NCBI GenBank assembly: GCA_918026815.1
Contig: CAKJVC010000012.1
Span: 2,914,001-2,978,000 of the forward strand
Length of the DNA: 64,000 nucleotides
Origin: Chalara sp. BL73
Taxonomy: Eukaryota; Ascomycota; Leotiomycetes; Helotiales
Direction of reading: 5' to 3'
A program made the translations under genes and the position numbers. Below the pieces are notes generated by a model, which made no database searches, was not told the origin of the DNA, and was given only the letters and a program-made list of their open reading frames with translations. Below, piece after piece: positions 33,746-43,603 of this stretch. Each line of letters starts with the position of its first letter. The first letter of the stretch is position 1.

Positions 33746-33889
33746 ATCAGATAAAGTAGATAACGAGCTAGCTCAGAGGTTGTTATCACATCTTATCAGA
33801 TAATCAGGGTTCGTCTTCGTGCAGCGCAAGCCACGTTCTTGAGTGCATCGCATAGTCGAGCCCAAATAATTGCTCGAGCTATCAGATAA
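33746..33889. promoter_or_regulatory. Iron-GATA site cluster (FET3 side of the gap)
   Basis: ATCAGATAA occurs at 33746-33754 and 33881-33889. TTATCAGATAA at 33793-33803 is an overlapping site readable on both strands. Spacings are about 45 and 85 bp. They lie 200-350 bp upstream of the FET3 start codon. Confidence 0.75.
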
Positions 33890-34094
33890 TCCTGGTAGTT
33901 TATGCATCTCGTCCGTTTCGACATTGTTCTTCGTGTTATTTTCCTTCGGATACACAATCACAGCTGGTTGAGTAGCTCGCCCCAAGGTCATCCAGATATT
34001 GCGATCACATCTCTTTGGAGAAACACACGATAGATTGGTTACCTGCAGTGATTTAGATACCATAGCGAGGTATCAAGTGCGTCGACCTCACGAG

Positions 34095-36244
34095 ATGGTC
34101 ACCACAATGTTCCGCCTACCTGTTCTACTAGCGCTGTTCTTTGCTCTCCTATCACTTGTGGAAGCGGCCACAGTAACTTACAACTTCAACATCACCTGGG
34201 TACGAGCGAATCCTGATGGAGCTTTTGAACGGCCCACGATTGGGATCAATGGAGAATGGCCACTACCCATTATCACTGCCACAAAAGGCGATACAGTTAT
34301 CGTCAATGTCGATAATCAGCTCGGAAACCAAAGCACTACTCTCCATTTCCATGGTCTCTTCATGAACGGGTCGACGTCAATGGATGGGCCAGCGTCAGTT
34401 ACGCAGTGCGGAATACAGCCTGGGTCGCAGTTCACCTACAATTTTACTGTAAGTTCTATCACTTTTGGTCCGTCTATCATCTTCAACTGACAAAATATCA
34501 GGTTGATCAATCTGGAACTTACTGGTATCATTCTCACGACAAAGGCCAGTATCCTGACGGTCTCCGAGCGCCACTCATCGTCAGCGACCCAGAGTTTCCC
34601 TACAAATTCGACGAGGAGATAGTACTATCTGTCTCTGACTGGTACCATGAGGAGATGCAAACCCTGATTCCAAAGTTTCTCAACAAGGCAAATCCTACAG
34701 GAGCCGAACCGGTCCCTCAGAATCCTCTATTGAACGACACTCAAAACCTTACCGTACCTATCCAGCCGGGAAAGACTTACCTGTTTCATGTGGTCAATAT
34801 CGGTGCTTTCGCGGGCCAGTACCTATGGTTTGAGGGTCATAATATGACCATTGTGGAAGTCGATGGTGTGTTCACGGAACAGGCTGAGGCCGAGATGATC
34901 TATATCTCGGCTGCCCAACGATACAGCTTTCTTCTTACAACCAAGAATGATACAACGACAAACTATGCGTTCGTTTCGAGCATGGATACTGTGAGTTCCT
35001 AGAAAGCTTTTGTTGCAAATTACCACTAACCTGGCATAGGATCTTTTTGACACCCTTCCATCTGACCTCAATTGGAATTCTACCGGATGGTTAGTATATG
35101 ACGAGGCAAAGCCGAAGCCTGTGAGTGAATTTCTATGGCACTAAAGGCACTCAATACTACATTTTACATAACTACCTCTTCCAGTCAAGAATCCCAATGT
35201 TAAATTTGCCTTTAGGACCCAGCATTCATTGGCGAGTTCAATGACTTCGACGACTTTACCTTGGTGCCTTATGATAAGCAAGGTTTGTTACCAGAGCCGG
35301 ATCAGCTCATCACTTTTGATGTCATCATGGACAATCTCGGAAATGGCAAGCCATAGTAAGATGACGTTTATACTACTTCCCGGTCACCACTGACTATCAT
35401 TAGTGCATTCTTCAACAACATCACCTTCACACCACCAAAGGTACCCACACTTTATACGGTTATGACCACTGGCAGCGATGCAGCAAACCCAGCCGTATAT
35501 GGCGAATATGTGCATCCATTTGTCCTAGCAAAAGACCAAATCGTCGAGATCGTAGTCAACAACCTAGGTAATTCCACCCTGTAGATCCGATGAGCTTCCT
35601 AATCTCTGATCACTTTCTCTAGATTCTGGAAAACATCCATTCCATCTCCACGGCCATAACTTCCAAGCCATAGTCCGTTCTGAAGAGTCAGCCGGCTCCT
35701 TCGACATAACCAACACCTACCAAACCGTCTATCCATCCATCCCAATGCGTCGGGACACCTTTGTCCTGCGCCCGGAAGGCCACATCGTGCTCCGTTTCCA
35801 AGCCAACAACCCTGGCGTCTGGCTATTCCACTGCCACATCGAGTGGCACGTGGATCAAGGGCTCATCGCCACCATGGTTGAGGCACCGCTCGAGCTCCAG
35901 AAATCCCTGACCATCCCGCAAGGACACTTCGACACCTGCGCGAAGGGGAATATTCCGTACGCAGGAAACGCGGCGGGGAATACTGTGAATTTCTTGGATC
36001 TGACCGGCGTCAATAAGCAGCCTAATCCATTGCCCGCAGGATTCACGACGAAGGGCATCGTGGCGATGACGTTTAGTGTGCTTGCTGCCGTGATTGGGAT
36101 GGCGGTTATTACCTGGTATGTTTATCTTTGTCCTTTTGGGGTTTTGAGCGGAGCTAATATGTGGACAGGTATGGAATGGCAGATATGGGAGAGGCAAGCA
36201 AAGCGGCTGAGCGGGCTCGGCTGGCACAATCGTCGTCGAGCTGA
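34095..36244 (+). CDS. FET3: Multicopper ferroxidase, Fet3 type
   Basis: The start is ATG at 34095 ([16 protein letters not shown]), a signal peptide cut after about LVEA; an upstream open frame from 33999 has no support. About seven exons join in frame. Copper ligands are all visible: HFHG (about 34350), YHSHD (about 34530), HPFHLHGH (about 35640) and HCHIEWH (about 35830-35850). A membrane anchor near the C-terminus ([20 protein letters not shown], about 36058-36115) is followed by a 57-nt intron and a short cytosolic tail ending in Ser residues at 36244. This is the Fet3 layout: an extracellular oxidase with one C-terminal span that oxidises Fe2+ for Ftr1. Head-to-head placement with FTR1 supports ferroxidase over laccase. 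There are many N-glycosylation sequons, as usual. Confidence 0.93.
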
Positions 36245-36522
36245 GGAAATGTATATATTCGGCGCTCATCGGATAAAGTTAAGCGTGTAATGAAATAAAT
36301 AATGAATCAGAAGCATGACATATTTTCTTTTGGATGTGCTATATACTGATGAGTATATACAAGCAAGACTCCACTCTTCAATCACTGAACGGTATACGAT
36401 CACTCGGTATCGGCCAGCTTCAGCTTCAGAATCACAAAGAAAGGTACATTTGGAGCTATCACCGCATATCACAACCCAACAGCGGTCACTCTTTCTCTGC
36501 TCATAAGGCGCCACGACTATTT
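36245..36522. other. Short gap, FET3 and LPMO convergent ends
   Basis: 278 bp between convergent 3' ends; nothing recognisable apart from likely UTR sequence. Confidence 0.4.
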
Positions 36523-37981
36523 TCAGAACGGCTTATCAACAACGAGCTTCTCCCCATCCCAGATTGGGCCACCAGGATACTGAAACCCGTCATCCACGAG
36601 ATTTCCATAGTACATATCCCAGCTCGTCTCCATCCCTACAATAGGCCATCAGCATCACGCACAAGACTCCTTCATAAAACACGCTCTATCTCGTTCGCTC
36701 TTAAAAAGAAAAACTAAAAAATCCTCACCGGTCCCATCAGGTCCAAAAGCCTCGGGGATCTTTACGCCCACCGGCAAGTCCCCCTGATATTCGTCGTTCA
36801 GCACCCGGATCTGGGCGCACGAAGGGTAGAGCTGCGATTCGACGCGCAGGATGACAGGTTGCCCGTCGACGTAGTACAGGCCGCGGAAACCCATGGCTGG
36901 GAGGTCGATGCGGAGGAGGTAGTCTCCTGCGGGCGTCTGTTTGGGGATGGTGAATGGTGACTAGCAACATTATCAAGATCGTTAGCTCTCGGCTCCAGCT
37001 TAGGAGGAGGGATAGAGCAGGGAAGGGGGGTGGGTTTGATGGAATGTGGGTTGGGAGGAGGAGAGGTGACTTACACGGGGCGGCAGCATGGAGTCGTTGT
37101 ACGCTATCCATTTGAAATCGGGACGGGACGGATCGTTAGGAGCGCGCAGCTCGAGACCTTGGGTGTAGATCTTGACCCAGTTCCCTGAGCCGTCGTAGGT
37201 CGTGACATCCTGATCGGAGGGAACTTTGGAGAGGTGCGTGATGAGTGGCCCCCAGTGATTGAAATCCATGAGGTACTGCATGTTGTATCTTTAGCGAAGG
37301 GAAGACCATGAGAGGGTTGGAGTGAGAAGGATCTTACATCCGGCGGAGCGCGGCGTCGATCACAGCTTCCGTATCCATAAGGGCAGTTATACCATTGCTC
37401 GTCGTGCCATTCCTCGGGATCCCGGCGCTGGTGGGCGAATTCGAGAGTGTCGCCAGCGCGAACGGTCAAGGTCTCGGTGGAAGCACCGTGCAGGATATTA
37501 TCTCGGCCACAACGTATGGATTCAGGGCGATCGCGCATATCGGTTGGGACGTTGTACGTACGGGATGTGCAACCTGCCCCTGGAAGGCAGAATTGTTCTT
37601 CATACGGTGTGGTCTTGTTTCTGAGTAATGTTAGAGTAGGACTGAATTGAGGTGGAGCGAAATGGGATAGAGGGGAAGAAGGAAGCATGCATTGAAATGA
37701 AAGTGGCTGAGGAGTAGAAGGCAGAAGAGATATGTTGATTGTAAGAAATGATCTAAATAGAAAATGCTTAAGTGAGTGAAATGAAAGGTTTGTACCTAAT
37801 GTAACGAGTTGGATGCTGCCACTCTCCGTTGTGAGCAATGCGGACAAATGAGTCTTTAGTTGTCGTCAGAATATCCATTGTGCCAAATTTGAAGTATCGG
37901 GAAAGGGAGAAACCTACAGTGGCCCTGGGACAAGGATATCATGCCCATGAGGGCTGCCATGAAGAACAACATAGGAGCCAT
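36523..37981 (-). CDS. Lytic polysaccharide monooxygenase, divergent AA9-like
   Basis: The start is ATG at 37981 (MAPMLFFMAALMGM), a signal peptide ending SQG. Cleavage leaves His1 in HYSFVRIAHNGEWQHPTRYIR, formed by a short intron whose donor lies directly after the His codon. Further exons give TLTVRAGDTLEFAHQ, then FNHWGPLITHLSKV (the second copper His, as in AA9 'H.GPV..YLAK'), GNWVKIYTQGLEL, a beta-core IPKQTPAGDYLLRIDL and YPSCAQIRVL (axial Tyr position). The last exon reads FQYPGGPIWDGEKL and ends DKPF at 36523. No carbohydrate-binding module is present. An insertion with Cys and aromatic residues (WYNCPYGYGSC, about 37360) and the PGGPxWDGE tail set it apart from classic AA9; I remember similar fungal proteins annotated as GH61/AA9. 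Secreted oxidative attack on a polysaccharide is the family role; the substrate is unknown. Confidence 0.77.
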
Positions 37982-38761
37982 TGTCACTATGATGAAAGAC
38001 AAAACAGTGCAGAATTTTGAGCCGCGCAGACACACTGACTTTAATTCTAGCTTGCATTATATACGTTCTTTAGAAATACAGCAAAGCATATGTACGTTAA
38101 CATATCGAATGATCTTCTTGAGGTCTGCACTACCATATTTGGATAAATGAGGCTATATTATTACCCCACATTTTGTACAGAATATCATAGGTTCATGAAC
38201 ACAGTCAAGTTTTTCAAACACGAACCAAAGACAGATATATCTGGAAGCAGTCCGGAAAGTTCTGCCGCAGTAGTGTCGTACATTCAAAGTACATCGTTGT
38301 ATAGGATGATTGGCCGGGATCGGTTGGCTCGGAAGTAAGTCCGATGCTCCGTGCCGACGCCGAACACAAGCGAATAATCTTATCCGGACCAGAGAGGCAT
38401 TGCCGGATACCAGCATCCCCCTTAGACACATCTTCGGCCATTATCATGTCCTAGACTCTGGGTGTCTATGTATCCTTGAAAGACCCTTAATGCTCATACA
38501 GCACCATACAACCTGGATCCGCCTGGTGTTCCATTCAGCGAAGGCAATCCATTGATGTCTCCCACTTTCCGTGACCCCAGGATTGAGGCGAATGCATAAG
38601 CCATCAACACTGGGGACCGCCAACGGTTCGCATCGCTCCACGACTGATATCCTCAGATGGGAGATAATCGTGCCAGAATTATTATATCAATCGGCAATTT
38701 TCCAATTCTTCCGTACAATCTAACTCTGATTTAAGAGCCTGTTGGTTGTGAACGCACCGCT
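37982..38761. other. Divergent LPMO / PP2C intergenic region
   Basis: About 0.8 kb. It contains only short ORFs on both strands without a recognisable product and presumably both promoters. Confidence 0.45.
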
Positions 38762-40755
38762 ATGGTCAGGGGAAGATCGAAGTGCCCCAGGGCCTGGTCA
38801 TTGGGAGATAGTTATGGTATGATTATGATGATGAATTCCGTACTGGAAATCATGCTAACATAATTGTTCTAGACTTTATAGCTACCTTCCTTTCGAATAA
38901 AACAGACCCTCAATCGCGATATCTGCCGGCCATTCTACCAGCATCTTTGAGCCACAAGCATTCGTTCCATACCTCTCGAAGTCGGATATCGCGTTCAGGA
39001 TACAGCAGCACATCGCATACAAACGTCGCGCAAACGTCCCATACTAGCTACCTCTCTCCGCGACATGGCACGCGGAAACGACATTTCCACGACTACTTCG
39101 TCACGCACTTGCCATCCTCCTCCCTCCACCCGGATTCCCACTCTTCGGGACCGCACCATAAACTACCACGTGCGGCTTCCACACCACATACCTCCACATC
39201 CGGTTATTCTCCTGCGGCTGCGCCGCCCATGATAGGGGTCTCACGCGAGCTGACAGTAGTGCGAATCCCCCTGCGAAGCGCGAAGCATCATTTTGGGGTA
39301 TCTGTATCCCGAGGTACAAGACCATACAATGAAGATACATATCAAGCGGGCACGCTAGAGATTCCAGCGTTTGCAAAAAGAGCGCCTATCAGTCTGAGCA
39401 GGAATGGAGGGAAGGTCAGTCCTGGCGCTACGTCTGCGGATAGTGCGAGTGGTGATCCTCAGGTTTTTTACTTTGGTGTCTTCGACGGTCATGGTGGGAA
39501 TGAATGTAGTGATTTCCTGAGGGAGGAACTGCATAAATATGTTGAGAACACAGCGGAAACTTTTGAGCTTGGGTCAAGCTTGAAATCAGGGAAGAAGAGC
39601 AAGAAAAACGTGCCTAGTAGTGAGAAAGACGGAGAGCAGGTACTGGCCCCTTCGTCGGGTAGGGAGTCTTTACGAAAACTTGAAATGAAGGCAAAAGAAG
39701 AAGTAGGAGAAGCAGCTAAGGTAGAATTGGACAAGTACGGCAAGCCCAAGGATTCAGAGCTGATTCCGGCCCTTGAGAGCGAAGATCCATTGCACGTTAA
39801 ATCAAATAAGTCAAAAGTTTTAGAACTGGAGAAGTTTCTGGTTGCACAGTGGAAAGAAACAGTCGGGGGATACTTTCGTCGATTCAAACCAGACTACTTT
39901 TCCATATTCTCTTCAGATGTACAGCCCGCTGATAAAGCTCATGTCTCTATAGAGACTGTCTTGATGTACGCCTTCCTGAAAGCCGACCTCGACTTCATCA
40001 CAGCTCAAGCTCGAAAGCCCGACCCAGACAGCAACACTGATTCACCCCTGAACGCGGATGACATTTTAGGTGAGCCCGCTCATCGAAAGCCCAAGGAAAA
40101 CCGCATTGGAGGACCCACACGCTTTACGGGAGGTTCTACCGCCTCTGTAGCCCTTATATCGACTCCAACGCCAACGCCATTCTGGCATCCTGCTTCCCCA
40201 TCCACGGTGCTTGTGGCCCATGTAGGTGACACTAGGATCTTACTTTGTGAAACAGCCACAGGGCTCGCAAAGCCCCTTACCACAAACCACCATCCTAGCA
40301 GCCCTGTCGAAGGCACCCGCCTTCGTCGATATGCTGCAACATTTGTGACCGATTCCTTTGGTGAAGAACGTATGTCGGGGTTAGCTAACACGCGTGCCTT
40401 CGGAGACATGCGCTCTAAACGCATCGGCGTGTCCGCCGAACCCGAGATCCGGCGCATCGAGCTATTACCCGCAGAGTATAGCTTTATGGTACTGGTGAGT
40501 GACGGGGTCAGTGGGACGCTGACGGACCAAGAGATCGTGGATGTGGTAAAGGAGGCGAAGACACCGGAACAGGGATCTAGAGATGTGGTAGGCTTTGCGA
40601 CGGAGGTCAGTAAGGAAGGCGATAACGCTACTTGTTTGGTGGTTAGGCTTGGGGGGTGGGAAAGACGGATGGAGGGTGGAATGGGAAGTCTGGGGACGAA
40701 GGAGGTTAGGGATTGGAAGAAGGAGGCTGCAGCTGAGCAGAGGCCCTCGAGATAA
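38762..40755 (+). CDS. PP2C-type Ser/Thr protein phosphatase, Ptc6-like
   Basis: The long open frame begins at a TTG (38947) with no in-frame ATG back to a stop at 38809. A good model is an ATG at 38762 (MVRGRSKCPRAW), 55 nt of coding, then an intron at 38817-38872 (GTATGA ... GCTAAC ... TTCTAG) joining in phase. The resulting basic N-terminus fits a mitochondrial leader. PP2C motifs follow: RGTRPYNEDTY (about 39315), FGVFDGHGG (about 39475), GGSTASVALI, VAHVGDTRILLC (about 40215), LANTRAFGDMRSK, LVSDGVSG (about 40500) and the metal Asp in DNAT (about 40625). An insert of some 170 residues, Lys/Glu-rich, lies between the DGHGG motif and the next core block. The pattern resembles yeast Ptc6/Aup1, a mitochondrial phosphatase linked to mitophagy. 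The start is uncertain, the family is not. Confidence 0.8.
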
Positions 40756-43603
40756 TGGTTTCCGACGAAGTAGGAAGGTTGTATATACAGCTGAGAGTTG
40801 TACATAGGTTATGCATACATTCCTCCTCCTGGGGAGTGTCATCTGCTTCTTCATGATATAGCAGCCAAGTTTGGCCCTTTCCTCGTTGGATTCCACTATT
40901 TCCTCAATGTATCAAAGTTTCTGAATATGAATCAAAGATCCAGGAGATACGGACATCGCCCTTGGCCTTACGGAGACCAAGAATGCTCAAATGATAATGG
41001 AGTAGTTCTCATTCCATCTTCTCATCCCCAGCTTATTGGTCTACAACCTACGTCGTCACGTTGCCCTACCGTCATTTGCTCCAACGTTGATTCCATCATT
41101 GCTCGATATTAGAATTTTACTACTGGAAATGGATCATTGACCGTCGTTGGCAGAGCCAAAGCTCCCCTGTCTGAGCAGCTTTGACGCCGCCATATCTCTA
41201 CTTCTGGTATGGTCGGAAAAGTCCGTTGGGGTCTACAATGCACGGTGTCTTGATATGTCTCAAGCATCAATGCAACGCAGGTTTGCAAAGCAAGAATTGG
41301 AGTGTACGACCCTAGTCTGGTCGGAAGTCTAACTGCTGGGGCAAGAATATATAAGGATTCCGGGTGGCTGTATTGTGCTTTGGATCATGTTTTAAGAGAC
41401 AACGGCCGATGGACATGACCACCTTGTTGAATAGAATGAGCGGATGGCTCATGTGAATTTTTGATCATAAGAGACGTGAGAGTCTGCATCTACCTCTTCT
41501 TTGGATATCCCTCCTGTCGAGAACTACAATCCCAAAAATGGAAGGAGGTTATTCTCGAAACATCAATATCTGTGCCCGACATTACCTTGCCCTGTATTTT
41601 GCTATTGTATACAACATACTAATTACGGAAATCCACGAATCTTAAATTTCATCACCTTCTACCAATGGAATGTGAACTTTTATTGTTACTTCATATTTTT
41701 TTGTTAGTCATTCTTGAATGTCAATCTTGGCCTGTCGAAATTAATCGACTGCTTTTGTTAGAAACCGCGATCTGTGCTATTTAATACTTACTTCGTATTC
41801 CCCTTAATCGAGGGTTAAATCCCTCTCACGTTCGTGTTGACTGTACAACCCAGTATTTTATGTTCGCAGATAGCCATAGGACCAATGCTTCCACTTGTAT
41901 ATTTTCCCGAGCTTGACATAGTTTGAATGTAAGATCAATGAGCCTAACTATATACCCTTCTTTTAAAGCCTCACAACAAAGTACTTGTTTTTGAGTGCTC
42001 AGTACGGTTCTAATTTGCTTTGAGTACAGTGAACCTATGCCAAAGTTGAAAATGTATAAATAATAGATAGTGTAAAATGGTTTGTAGTGTGTGGTTGAGT
42101 ATAAATAGCAGCTGCTGGGTGGTTCTCATTTCCCAAGCCCGAGCGTTGGTCTTTCGGCCACACTTACGAGAAGTGTATACGTAATACCTTTTTACTGTGA
42201 CTCACAAAGCTTTATTACTGCATGTATATATTTGTGTTTCTGTAGGCCGCCGAGGCTCCAGGTTTGCTTCTGTTTCTTGGAGTTTAAAGTGAAGAGAGTT
42301 TGCTGCTGCGTCAATTATTGTTGCCAGGCCACCTTTCGCCACCTAAAAATTCGTAGGACCAGGTAATTTCTCCGTTTTCATGGGGCTTGTCACACACTGT
42401 GCTACCGTAGTTCAATTATCTGATCCAGCCCCAGAGACAATATAGATCAGAGATCTTTTATAAATTCCAGGCCTTTCTACCAGATCGCCAAATGTGTAAA
42501 TACTACGTGAATATAACGTTTTAAAGATCCTCAGTAGTGAATATGAACTAGAGTTAGTTTGTCTTGTTATGCTATCTCGAATGATTACAAAACCCTCGAG
42601 TATGGCGAGTATCTAGGTTCAAACATCCCAAGTGCACTTCTAAGGAGCCCCAGATCTACCATTAGATCACCTCTTAGTAAAACAGTTTAAACACTTTGCA
42701 TAGTTTTGTAATTCGAGAGGTGGTGTGCATTCTTTTAGAGCACTGCGCGTTTCTGATAAGTAAGCGGCATATAAAGGCTCAAGCTCTCTGACCGTTACAA
42801 AACGCTGCTGTCTAGTGTTCTGTTGTTTTTGTACATCCTTTATACCCAAGATTTTTTGGGGGAAATCTAGAGCAATCTTTGAAAGCCCAAAGTATTAGGC
42901 TGCGCATATTAATCTCAACATGCTTCTATAAACTATATTTATGGTAGTTTCTACCAAAACATAGCGACTCGCAGGGAACTTTCGAAGTAAGAATAGCCTT
43001 CTCGATCGCGGTCGTACGTAGAAGCTCCTTGCATTTGATCAACATATCGCGAAGGGCTGTGCCATAACAGAGTTACTGTAGTTGTCTTCTGCCTGGTGGC
43101 TCAGCCTTACTTCTTTGTCTGATTGGCTAATGAAGCGGCTCTGAAGAAACAGATCTTACTCAGGGGTAGCGAGTATGCCAAGTAACTCCCCAGACACTCT
43201 CAACTGATGCTCACCACTTCATGTTCTCCATAGTAGATACATGACCCTTTCTTAAAGATAAAACCTGTGAAAACTAGGAGGCTGATAACTTACATTGAGC
43301 TTTGAACAACTTGGGGCTGCCTCCTTGAACCTACCTAAATGGTATTCATTGTACAGTACTATTACACTATCTTACACATAATCTGCTGGCTCCTCTGGGC
43401 AACTTGTTAATTGTAATGAGGCCTGAAGTGGTATCTACAATTATGAATCCTTGTATCGCAGCCCTAACGCCGGCGCTGAAGTGATAAAATGCGAACAAAT
43501 AAAAAGCATCTTCTCTCATCTCTATGCGCAAGCGGCTGCCTGTTGCCCCTTAGCTCTAGCTCAACAGTGTAATCAGCATAAAAATCTCTTCGGCCACATC
43601 CAA
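40756..43603. other. 2.8-kb gap without a recognisable gene
   Basis: AT-rich sequence between two convergent genes (PP2C, + and the Vnx1-type exchanger, -). Short ORFs such as 41501-41707 and 42667-42849 show no family. TTATCTGAT at 42416-42424 matches the iron-GATA consensus on the minus strand but stands alone. I found no tRNA, no terminal repeats and no clear transposase remnant, and could not test for RIP. Confidence 0.4.

Larger units (their letters stand above)
32424..34094. promoter_or_regulatory. Bidirectional FTR1/FET3 promoter
   Basis: A 1.67-kb divergent gap between the iron permease and the ferroxidase. It contains five loci matching ATCWGATAA, the consensus bound by fungal iron-sensing GATA repressors (SreA/Sre1/Urbs1 type), grouped near 32976-33066 and 33746-33889. 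Random expectation for this 9-mer on both strands in 1.7 kb is well below one. No gene is supported inside the gap. Confidence 0.75.

Noticed and set aside
34095..36244. Laccase as the identity of the multicopper oxidase
   Set aside because: The C-terminal membrane anchor and the head-to-head FTR1 partner fit a Fet3 ferroxidase; laccases lack the anchor.
38947..38949. TTG as the start of the PP2C gene
   Set aside because: Nuclear genes normally need ATG; a spliced 5' exon with ATG at 38762 explains the reading frame better.
42600..42640. B-box-like GGTTCAAAC suggesting a tRNA
   Set aside because: No matching A box, acceptor stem or cloverleaf could be drawn around it.
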